Assembly: GCF_030463535.1 (NCBI RefSeq)
Contig: NC_132879.1
Location: forward strand, 219,414 to 283,413
Length of the DNA: 64,000 nucleotides
Reading direction: 5' to 3'
From: Salminus brasiliensis
Lineage: Eukaryota > Chordata > Actinopteri > Characiformes > Bryconidae
Position numbers and translations under genes: made by a program. The notes beneath the pieces were generated by a model. That model was not told the origin of the DNA and searched no databases. It saw only the letters and a list, made by a program, of their open reading frames with translations. The stretch's first letter is position 1; the number at the start of each line of letters is the position of its first letter. This document shows positions 42,413 through 54,006 of the stretch, one piece after another.

Positions 42413-44987
42413 TTACCAAAAGTATCGGCGCACCCACTCCACCCACCGAACCAGCTTCAGCCAGAAGTGAAAGAAGAGGGAGGAGTGGCCCTGCTGAGGG
42501 AGGAGTGCTGGCAGGAGGGCGGGAGTGGGGGCGGGATTGGGGGCGGGGCGTTCTCTGAGAAAGGTGTTCCAGTCAGGCGCTGAGAGCGGCAACTCCGACT
42601 GGAAGTGTGTCCAAAACCTGCCGGACAAAAACAAGGAGGTTACAACAGTCACGGACTCACGGTAATCAATAATCCAGACAGTAATCAATAATATCAGATA
42701 TGACATTAATTACTACAAAATCATCATCATCATCATCATCACCACCACCTTTATCATAATCACCAACATAATCATTATAATCACCATCATCATCATCATC
42801 ATCATTATAATCATCATCATTTTCGTCATCATCATCATTTTAATCACCATCATCATCATCACCATCGTCATCATCATCATTATAATCACCATCATCATCA
42901 TTATAATCATCATCACCATCGTCATCATCATCATCATTATAATCATCACCATCATCATCATCATCATTATAATCATCATCACCATCGTCATCATTATAAT
43001 CATCACCATCGTCATCATCATCATCATTATAATCATCATTATAATCATCATCACCATCGTCATCATTATAATCATCACCATCGTCATCATCATCATTATA
43101 ATCATCACCATCGTCATCATCATCATTATAATCATCATCACCATCGTCATCATTATAATCATCACCATCGTCATCATCATCATCATTATAATCATCACCA
43201 TCGTCATCATCATCATCATTATAATCATCATCACCATCGTCATCATTATAATCATCATCGTCATCATCATCATTATAATCACCATCAGTGCCACCATCAC
43301 ATCAGCACCATTATCACCATCATAATTATCATCATCAGACTTGATGTTGTGTGTGTGTGTGTGTGTGTGTGTACCGATGGTGGTAGATATCTGGGTCTCG
43401 GCTGATTCTGTTGTTGAAGCCGATGTACAGATCGTCCCACAGCAGACCATTCAAAACCACATTCCTCATCACCCCCACTCTGTTCTGGATCTACACACAC
43501 ACACACACACACACTCCCTTGAATATTTCCTCTTTTATTGCTTGTATAAATGGAATCATAATCAATATAACTGGGCTGGGCTTTTCTTTCTTTAATAGCA
43601 GGTGGTGCAGGTGGTCTCACAGTTAGTGGAGTGGAGATCACCTGAGTCACCTGTCTGGAAGCTCCGGTCTTTGGAGACACAAATGAAGACACCATGAAGA
43701 CAGAAGACTCTCAGGACAGCCCAGAGAGAAGCTCATTGAGGAGCATCAGCCGGACTCTCTACAACATCTCCTGCAGTTCAGTTAAACCCATCATTAAGGA
43801 ATGGAGGAATACGGCACCTGAGGGAGGACACCAGGACACCCAGCACTGCTCTGAGGGGGTTACGCCGAGGCTCACGGGGGGAGGGAGTGTGTGTGGTGTC
43901 TGGAGTCTAGTCTGAAGGCCAGAGAGCTCCAGCTTGGTCTCATCAGACCAGAGAACCTGTGCTGCTCTCCCATAGAGCTCTGACTGGTGAAGAACCCGGG
44001 CAGCAGCTGTGGAACGCAGAGTCTCTCCCGTCTCAGCTGCTGAAGCTTTAACTCCCTCAGAGCTGTCCTGGCTGTCCTGCTGTCCTCCCTCACTAGTCTC
44101 CTTCCTGCTCGGTCCCTCAGTGTGTGAGGACGGTCTGCTCTGTGTGTCGTATTCCTCCATTCCTTAATGATGGGTTTAACTGAAGTCCAGGAGATGTTCA
44201 GAGACCTGGACACTTCTGTGTCCATCCCAGAGACCGGAGCTTCCGGACAGGTGTCCTTATACTACCGTCAGTGTGTATGTGTCTGCTGCCGTCTCTGATG
44301 TGTGTTCACGTGTGTTTGTTTAGTAACCGCTCTTTTAGTAAATACACTGGTGTCTTCTGCTGTGTCGGAGTGTGATGGTGGGGTTCACCTCCAGGTAGGA
44401 GTGCTCCCTCTGCGGGCGGACGGAGGGGAAGGACAGGTCCAGAAAGTCCACCAGGTAATCATAACCTCCGTCCAGCCGCTGGAAATCATCGTCCGTCTCG
44501 ATCATCTGAGACACAGAGAGCAGAAAGAGTGGCGGGTGAGGTCTCACTCCTGCAGAGTGCTCGCTCACTCTGGTTAGTGCACACAGAGCTAATTCTCACA
44601 CTGAACACAATGTTTTATATAAATCTTCCCAAATCAGCTATAAATTTATCATTAAAGACACACACACACACACACACACACTCAGGACCTGATCAGATCT
44701 GCTTTGACTGTTTCAGTGAGTCAGCAGGATTGTTTCCGGACTCTCACTGCTAGTCACAGCTGAAATGCTAACTCAGCTAACTGTGCAGTGCAGAGCGGAG
44801 GGCGCTCCTCACCCGGATCACCAGGTTGTAGTTCTGAAATCCGGCCCAGCTGTAATAAACCCGGATCCAGCTCTCGTCTTTAAACACTTCAGACGAGACG
44901 GAGGCGTTGAGTTTATCCACATACACATCAAACTCCCAGAATTCCTTAAACACCCGCACACCTGCTGGCGGATCAGTGACAGCGTCC
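42413..44987 (-). CDS. Unrecognised gene, last four exons (partial)
   Basis: I do not recognise this protein. Four minus-strand exons join in frame with GT-AG borders: 44987-44813, 44505-44389, 43490-43375 and 42617-42413, ending in TAA. They give about 203 C-terminal residues. The first exon starts in phase 2, so upstream exons must exist beyond 45 kb, in or past the satellite. Visible features are an aromatic-rich, beta-like segment (FWEFDVYVDKLNAS, with a possible N-glycosylation site), an acidic segment (METDDDF-like, as MIETDDDFQRLDGG), NGLLWDDLYIGFNNRISRDP, a Pro/Ala-rich linker in the last exon, and a Trp/Arg-rich tail ending RWVEWVRRYFW. The composition is not repeat-like and the phases are consistent, so I believe it is a real gene; function is unknown. 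A membrane or secretory protein is one guess. Confidence 0.7.
42718..43330. repeat. (ATC)n-derived minisatellite in an intron
   Basis: CATCATCATCATTATAATC and CACCATCGTCATC blocks alternate over about 600 bp within the last intron of the unrecognised gene. The Met-rich antisense frame is an artefact. Confidence 0.95.
43595..44270. mobile_element. Fold-back Tc1/mariner-derived element
   Basis: The element carries two opposed copies of a Tc1-transposase 5' region. The left arm (about 43648-43812) and the reverse complement of the right arm (about 44152-44262) share CACCTGTC, GGAAGCTCCGGTCT and CAGTTAAACCCATCATTAAG, the right arm with an internal deletion. Both arms encode SVKPIIKEWRN in their own direction. 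Between them a minus-strand remnant encodes LWSDETKLEL, the first catalytic Asp region. No intact transposase remains. It sits in an intron (43491-44388) of the unrecognised gene. Confidence 0.75.
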
Positions 44988-45025
<38 letters not shown>

Positions 45026-48000
45026 CCATGATTACATTAATTAAAAAGTAAAGTCATACTGTTAACATACAGAGTCTAATTAAAAAAGAAGCTCTAATAA
45101 CATTAATATCCAGTATGAAGCTCTGATAACATTAATATCCAGTATGAAGCTCTGATAACATTAATATCCAGAATGAAGCTCTAATAACATTAATATCCAG
45201 TGTGAAGCTCTAATAACATTAATATCCAGTATGAAGCTCTAATAACATTAATAATCCAGTATGAAGCTCTAATATCATTAATATCCAGTATGAAGCTCTA
45301 ATAACATTAATATCCAATATGAGGCTCTAATAACATTAATATCCAGTATGAAGCTCTGATAACATTAATATCCAGTATGAAGCTCTAATAACATTAATAT
45401 CCAGTGTGAAGCTCTAATAGCATTAATATCCAGTATGAAGCTCTGATAACATTAATATCCAGTATGAAGCTCTAATAGCATTAATATCCAGTATGAAGCT
45501 CTAATAACATTAATATCCAGTATGAAGCTCTAATAACATTAATGTCCAGTATGAAGCTCTAATAATATTAATATCCAGAATTAAGCTCTAATAACATTAA
45601 TATCCAGTATGAAGCTCTGATAACATTAATATCCAGTATGAAGCTCTAAGAACATTAATATCCAGTATGAAGCTCTAATAATATTAATATCCAGTATGAA
45701 GCTCTTATAACATTAATATCCAGTATGAAGCTCTAATAGCATTAATATCCAGTATGAAGCTCTAATAACATTAATATCCAGTATGAAGCTCTAATAACAT
45801 TAATATCCAGAATTAAGCTCTGATAACATTAATATCCAGTATGAAACTCTAATAATATTAATATCCAGTATAAAGCTCTAATAATATTAATATCCAGTAT
45901 GAAGCTCTAATAATATTAATATCCAGTATGAAGCTCTTATAACATTAATATCCAGTATGAAGCTCTAATAACATTAATATCCAATATGAGGCTCTAATAA
46001 CATTAATATCCAGTATGAAGCTCTAATAACATTAATATCCAGTATGAAGCTCTAATAACATTAATATCCAGTGTGAAGCTCTAATAGCATTAATATCCAG
46101 TATGAAGCTCTGATAACATTAATATCCAGTATGAAGCTCTAATAGCATTAATATCCAGTATGAAGCTCTAATAACATTAATATCCAGTATGAAGCTCTAA
46201 TAGCATTAATATCCAGTATGAAGCTCTAATAACATTAATGTCCAGTATGAAGCTCTAATAATATTAATATCCAGAATTAAGCTCTAATAACATTAATATC
46301 CAGTATGAAGCTCTGATAACATTAATATCCAGTATGAAGCTCTAAGAACATTAATATCCAGTATGAAGCTCTAATAACATTAATATCCAGTATGAAGCTC
46401 TTATAACATTAATATCCAGTATGAAGCTCTAATAGCATTAATATCCAGTATGAAGCTCTAATAACATTAATATCCAGTATGAAGCTCTAATAACATTAAT
46501 ATCCAGAATTAAGCTCTGATAACATTAATATCCAGTATGAAGCTCTAATAATATTAATATCCAGGATGAAGCTCTAATAATATTAATATCCAGTATGAAG
46601 CTCTTATAACATTAATGTCCAGTATGAAGCTCAAATAAAATTAATATCCAGTATGAAGCTCTAATAACATTAATATCCAGAATTAAGCTGTAATAACATT
46701 AATATCCAGTATGAAGCTCTAATAGCATTAATATCCAGTATGAAGCTCTAATAACATTAATATCCAGTATGAAGCTCTAATAGCATTAATATCCAGTATG
46801 AAGCTCTAATGACATTAATGTCCAGTATGTAGCTCTAATAATATTAATATCCAGAATTAAGCTCTAATAACATTAATATCCAGTATGAAGCTCTAATAAC
46901 ATTAATATCCAGAATTAAGCTGTAATAACATTAATATCCAGTATGAAGCTCTAATAGCATTAATATCCAGTATGAAGCTCTAATAACATTAATATCCAGT
47001 ATGAAGCTCTAATAGCATTAATATCCAGTATGAAGCTCTAATGACATTAATGTCCAGTATGTAGCTCTAATAATATTAATATCCAGAATTAAGCTCTAAT
47101 AACATTAATATCCAGTATGAAGCTCTGATAACATTAATATCCAGTATGAAGCTCTAAGAACATTAATATCCAGTATGAAGCTCTAATAATATTAATATCC
47201 AGTATGAAGCTCTTATAACATTAATATCCAGTATGAAGCTCTAATAACATTAATATCCAGTATGAAGCTCTGATAACATTAATATCCAGTATGAAGCTCT
47301 AATAACATTAATATCCAGTGTGAAGCTCTAATAGCATTAATATCCAGTATGAAGCTCTGATAACATTAATATCCAGTATGAAGCTCTAATAGCATTAATA
47401 TCCAGTATGAAGCTCTAAGAACATTAATATCCAGTATGAAGCTCTAATAATATTAATATCCAGTATGAAGCTCTTATATCATTAATATCCAGTATGAAGC
47501 TCTAATAGCATTAATATCCAGTATGAAGCTCTAATAACATTAATATCCAGTATGAAGCTCTAATAACATTAATATCCAGAATTAAGCTCTGATAACATTA
47601 ATATCCAGTATGAAGCTCTAATAATATTAATATCCAGTATAAAGCTCTAATAATATTAATATCCAGTATGAAGCTCTAATAATATTAATATCCAGTATGA
47701 AGCTCTTATAACATTAATATCCAGTATGAAGCTCTAATAACATTAATATCCAATATGAGGCTCTAATAACATTAATATCCAGTATGAAGCTCTGATAACA
47801 TTAATATCCAGTATGAAGCTCTAATAACATTAATATCCAGTGTGAAGCTCTAATAGCATTAATATCCAGTATGAAGCTCTGATAACATTAATATCCAGTA
47901 TGAAGCTCTAATAGCATTAATATCCAGTATGAAGCTCTAATAACATTAATATCCAGTATGAAGCTCTAATAGCATTAATATCCAGTATGAAGCTCTAATA

Positions 48001-51000
48001 ACATTAATGTCCAGTATGAAGCTCTAATAATATTAATATCCAGAATTAAGCTCTAATAACATTAATATCCAGTATGAAGCTCTGATAACATTAATATCCA
48101 GTATGAAGCTCTAAGAACATTAATATCCAGTATGAAGCTCTAATAATATTAATATCCAGTATGAAGCTCTTATAACATTAATATCCAGTATGAAGCTCTA
48201 ATAGCATTAATATCCAGTATGAAGCTCTAATAACATTAATATCCAGTATGAAGCTCTAATAACATTAATATCCAGAATTAAGCTCTGATAACATTAATAT
48301 ACAGTATGAAGCTCTAATAATATTAATATCCAGTATGAAGCTCTAATAATATTAATATCCAGTATGAAGCTCTTATAACATTAATGTCCAGTATGAAGCT
48401 CAAATAAAATTAATATCCAGTATGAAGCTCTAATAACATTAATATCCAGAATTAAGCTGTAATAACATTAATATCCAGTATGAAGCTCTAATAGCATTAA
48501 TATCCAGTATGAAGCTCTAATAACATTAATATCCAGTATGAAGCTCTAATAGCATTAATATCCAGTATGAAGCTCTAATGACATTAATGTCCAGTATGTA
48601 GCTCTAATAATATTAATATCCAGAATTAAGCTCTAATAACATTAATATCCAGTATGAAGCTCTGATAACATTAATATCCAGTATGAAGCTCTAAGAACAT
48701 TAATATCCAGTATGAAGCTCTAATAATATTAATATCCAGTATGAAGCTCTTATAACATTAATATCCAGTATGAAGCTCTAATAACATTAATATCCAGTAT
48801 GAAGCTCTGATAACATTAATATCCAGTATGAAGCTCTAATAACATTAATATCCAGTCTGAAGCTCTAATAGTATTAATATCCAGTATGAAGCTCTGATAA
48901 CATTAATATCCAGTATGAAGCTCTAATAGCATTAATATCCAGTATGAAGCTCTAATAACATTAATATCCAGTATGAAGCTCTAATAGCATTAATATCCAG
49001 TATGAAGCTCCAATAACATTAATGTCCAGTATGAAGCTCTAATAACATTAATATCCAGAATTAAGCTCTAATAACATTAATATCCAGTATGAAGCTCTGA
49101 TAACATTAATATCCAGTATGAAGCTCTAAGAACATTAATATCCAGTATGAAGCTCTAATAATATTAATATCCAGAATTAAGCTCTAATAACATTAATATC
49201 CAGTATGAAGCTCTGATAACATTAATATCCAGTATGAAGCTCTAAGAACATTAATATCCAGTATGAAGCTCTACTAATATTAATATCCAGTATGAAGCTC
49301 TTATAACATTAATATCCAGTATGAAGCTCTAATAGCATTAATATCCAGTATGAAGCTCTAATAACATTAATATCCAGAATTAAGCTCTGATAACATTAAT
49401 ATCCAGAATTAAGCTCTGATAACATTAATATCCAGTATGAAGCTCTGATAACATTAATATCTAGTATGAAGCTCTATTAACATTAATATCCAGTATGAAG
49501 CTCTAATAGCATTAATATCCAGTATGAAGTTCTAATAGCATTAATATCCAGTATGAAGCTCTGATAACATTAATAATCCAGTATTAAGCTTTAATAACAT
49601 TAATATCCAGTATGAAGCTCTGATAACATTAATATCCAGAATGAAGCTCTAATAACATTAATATCCAGTGTGAAGCTCTAATAACATTAATATCCAGTAT
49701 GAAGCTCTAATAACATTAATAATCCAGTATGAAGCTCTAATATCATTAATATCCAGTATGAAGCTCTAATAACATTAATATCCAATATGAAGCTCTAATA
49801 ACATTAATATCCAGTATGAAGCTCTGATAACATTAATATCCAGTATGAAGCTCTAATAAAATTAATATCCAGTGTGAAGCTCTAATAGCATTAATATCCA
49901 GTATGAAGCTCTGATAACATTAATATCCAGTATGAAGCTCTAATAGCATTAATATCCAGTATGAAGCTCTAATAGCATTAATATCCAGTATGAAGCTCTA
50001 ATAACATTAATGTCCAGTATGAAGCTCTAATAATATTAATATCCAGAATTAAGCTCTAATAACATTAATATCCAGAATTAAGCTCTAATAACATTAATAT
50101 CCAGTATGAAGCTCTGATAACATTAATATCCAGCATGAAGCTCTAAGAACATTAATATCCAGTATGAAGCTCTAATAGCATTAATATCCAGTATGAAGGT
50201 CTTATAACATTAATATCCAGTATGAAGCTCTAATAGCATTAATATCCAGTATGAAGCTCTAATAACATTAATATCCAGTATGAAGCTCTAATAACATTAA
50301 TATCCAGAATTAAGCTCTGATAACATTAATATCCAGTATGAAGCTCTAATAATATTAATATCCAGTATGAAGCTCTAATAACATTAATATCCAGTATAAA
50401 GCTCTAATAATATTATCCAGTATGAAGCTCAAATAACATTAATATCCAGTATGAAGCTCTAATAGCATTAATATCCAGTATAAAGCTCTAATAATATTAA
50501 TAACCAGTATGAAGCTCAAATAACATTAATATCCAGTATGAAGCTCTAATAACATTAATATCCAGTATGAAGCTCTAATAACATTAATATCCAGTATGAA
50601 GCTCTGATAACATTAATATCCAGTATGAAGCTCTAATAGCATTAATATCCAGTATGAAGCTCTAATAGCATTAATGTCCAGTATGAAGCTCTAATAATAT
50701 TAATATCCAGAATTAAGCTCTAATAACATTAATATCCAGAATTAAGCTCTAATAACATTAATATCCAGTATGAAGCTCTAATAACATTAATATCCAGCAT
50801 GAAGCTCTAAGAACATTAATATCCAGTATGAAGCTCTAATAGCATTAATATCCAGTATGAAGGTCTTATAACATTAATATCCAGTATGAAGCTCTAATAG
50901 CATTAATATCCAGTATGAAGCTCTAATAACATTAATATCCAGTATGAAGCTCTAATAACATTAATATCCAGAATTAAGCTCTGATAACATTAATATCCAG

Positions 51001-52371
51001 TATGAAGCTCTAATAATATTAATATCCAGTATGAAGCTCTAATAATATTAATATCCAGTATAAAGCTCTAATAATATTAATATCCAGTATGAAGCTCTAA
51101 TAACATTAATATCCAGTATGAAGCTCTAATAGCATTAATATCCAGTATAAAGCTCTAATAATATTAATATCCAGTATGAAGCTCTAATAACATTAATATC
51201 CAGTATGAAGCTCTAATAGCATTAATATCCAGTATGAAGCTCTAATAACATTAATATCCAGTATGAAGCTCTAATAGCATTAATATCCAGTATGAAGCTC
51301 TAATAACATTAATATCCAGTATGAAGCTCTAATAACATTAATATCCAGTATGAAGCTCTAATAGCATTAATGTCCAGTATGAAGCTCTAATAACATTAAT
51401 ATCCAGAATTAAGCTCTAATAACATTAATATCCAGTATGAAGCTCTGATAACATTAATATCCAGCATGAAGCTCTAAGAACATTAATATCCAGTATGAAG
51501 CTCTAATAACATTAATATCCAGTTTGAAGCTCTAATAGCATTAATGTCCAGTATGAAGCTCTAATAACATTAATATCCAGAATTAAGCTCTAATAACATT
51601 AATATCCAGTATGAAGCTCTGATAACATTAATATCCAGCATGAAGCTCTAAGAACATTAATATCCAGTATGAAGCTCTAATAGCATTAATATCCAGTATG
51701 AAGGTCTTATAACATTAATATCCAGTATGAAGCTCTAATAGCATTAATATCCAGTATGAAGCTCTAATAACATTAATATCCAGTATGAAGCTCTAATAAC
51801 ATTAATATCCAGAATTAAGCTCTGATAACATTAATATCCAGTATGAAGCTCTAATAATATTAATATCCAGTATGAAGCTCTAATAATATTAATATCCAGT
51901 ATAAAGCTCTAATAATATTAATATCCAGTATGAAGCTCTAATAACATTAATATCCAGTATGAAGCTCTAATAGCATTAATATCCAGTATAAAGCTCTAAT
52001 AATATTAATATCCAGTATGAAGCTCTAATAACATTAATATCCAGTATGAAGCTCTACTAGCATTAATATCCAGTATGAAGCTCTAATAACATTAATAATC
52101 CAGTTTTAAGCTCTAATAACATTAATATCCAGTATGAAGCTCTAATAATATTAATATCCAGTATGAAGCTCTAATAACATTAATATCCAGTATGAAGCTC
52201 TAATAACATTAATAATCCAGTATGAAGCCCTAATATCATTAATATCCAGTATGAAGCTCTAATAATATTAATATCCAGTATGAAGCTCTTATAACATTAA
52301 TGTCCAGTATGAAGCTCAATTAAAATTAATATCCAGTATGAAGCTCTAATAACATTAATATCCAGTATATA

Positions 52372-54006
52372 CAGTGCATCCGGAAAGTATTCACAGCGCT
52401 TCACTTTTTCCACATTTTGTTAGGTTACAGCCTTATTCCAAATTGTATTAAATTAATCTCTTTCCTCAAAATTCTACACAAAATACCCCATTATGACCAT
52501 GTGAAAAAAGTTTTCTTGAGAGTTCTGAAAATTTATTAAAAATAAAAAACTAAGAAATCACATTTACGTAAGTATTCACAGCCTTCGCCATGAAGCTCAA
52601 AATTGAGCTCAGGTGCATCCTGTTTCCACTGATCATCCTTGAGATGTTTCTACAGCTTAAATGGAGTCCCCCTGTGGTAAATCCAGTTGATTGGACATGA
52701 TTTGGAAAGGCACACACCTGTCTATATAAGGTCCCACAGTTGACTGCATGTCAGAGCGCAAACACCAAGCATGAAGTCAAAGGAATTGTCTGTAGACCTC
52801 CGAGACAAAATAGTCTCGAGGCACAAATCTGGGGAAGGATACAGAAAAATTTCTGCTGCTTTGAAGGTCCCAATGAGCACAGTGGCCTCCATCATCCGTA
52901 AATGGAAGAAGTTTGGAACCACCAGGACTCTTCCTAGAGCTGGCCGGCCATCTAAATTGAGCGATCGGGGAGAAGGGCCTTGGTCAGGGAGGTGACCAAG
53001 AACCCGATGGTCACTCTGTCAGAGCTCCAGCGTTCCTCCGTGGAGAGAGGAGAACCTTGCAGAAGGACAACCATCTCTGCAGCAATCCACCAATCAGGCC
53101 TGTATGGTAGAGTGGCCAGGCGAAAGCCACTCCTTAGTAAAAGGCACAAGGCAGCCCATCTGGAATTTGCCAAAAGGCACCTGAAGGACTCTCAGACCAT
53201 GAGAAACAAAATTCTCTGGTCTGATGAGACAAAGATTGAACTCTTTGGTGTGAATGCCAGGCGTTATGTTTGAAGGAAACCAGGCACTGCTCATCACGAG
53301 GCCAATACCATCCCTACAGTCAAGCATGGTGGTGGCAGCATCATGCTATGGGGATGTTTTTCAGCAGCAGGAACTGCCAGACTAGTCAGGATAGAGGGAA
53401 AGATGAATGCAGCAATGTACAGAGACATCCTGGATGAAAACCTACTCCATAGCGCTCTTGACCTCAGACTGGGGCGATGGTTCATTTTTCAGCAGGACAA
53501 CGATCCGAAGCACACAGCCAAGATCTCAAAGGAGTGGCTTCAGGACCACTCTGTGAATGTCCTGGAGTGGCCCAGCCAGAGCCCAGACTTGAATCCGATT
53601 GAACATCTCTGGAGAGATCTGAAAATGGCTGTGCACAGACGTCTCCCATCCAACCTGATGGAGCTTCAGAGGTACTGCAAAGAAGAATGGGCAAAACTGC
53701 CTAAAGAGAGGTGTGCCAAGCTTGTGGCATCATATTCAAAAAGACTTGAGGCTGTAGTTGCTGCCAAGGGTGGTTCTACAAAGTATTAAGCAAAGGCTGT
53801 GAATACTTACGTAAATATGATTTCTTTGTTTTTTAATTTTAATAAATTTTCAGAACTCTCAAGAAAACTTTTTTCACATGGTCATAATGGGGTATTTTGT
53901 GTAGAATTTTGAGGAAAGAGATTAATTTAATACAATTTGGAATAAGGCTGTAACCTAACAAAATGTGGAAAAAGTGAAGCGCTGTGAATACTTTCCGGAT
54001 GCACTG
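52372..54006. mobile_element. Full-length Tc1-like transposon, 1635 bp
   Basis: Terminal inverted repeats of about 214 bp (52372-52585 and 53793-54006) start CAGTGCATCCGGAAAGTATT. The element is flanked by TA at 52370-52371 and 54007-54008, the expected Tc1/mariner target duplication. The arms are nearly identical, and the inner TTACGTAAGTATTCACAG phrase is mirrored by the right arm. The element interrupts the 29-bp satellite, so it inserted after the array existed. Confidence 0.95.
52771..53789 (+). pseudogene. Tc1-like transposase, disrupted by frameshift and stop
   Basis: This is a DDE transposase of the Tc1/mariner superfamily. The N-terminal paired-like HTH (MKSKELSVDLRDKIVSRHKS) is followed by the GRPSK region. 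A one-base loss near 52968-52980 shifts frame, so the first segment stops at 52995. The second frame carries WSDETK (first catalytic Asp) and ends at a premature TGA at 53271-53273. The third segment, in the same frame, carries QQDNDPKHT and [11 protein letters not shown], giving a DD34E arrangement, and ends at 53789. The catalytic residues themselves are present. Two lesions make it inactive as it stands. The length of about 339 codons is normal for the family. Confidence 0.93.

Noticed and set aside
42713-43450. Met-rich protein
   Set aside because: It is an antisense reading of a CAT/ATC repeat inside an intron.
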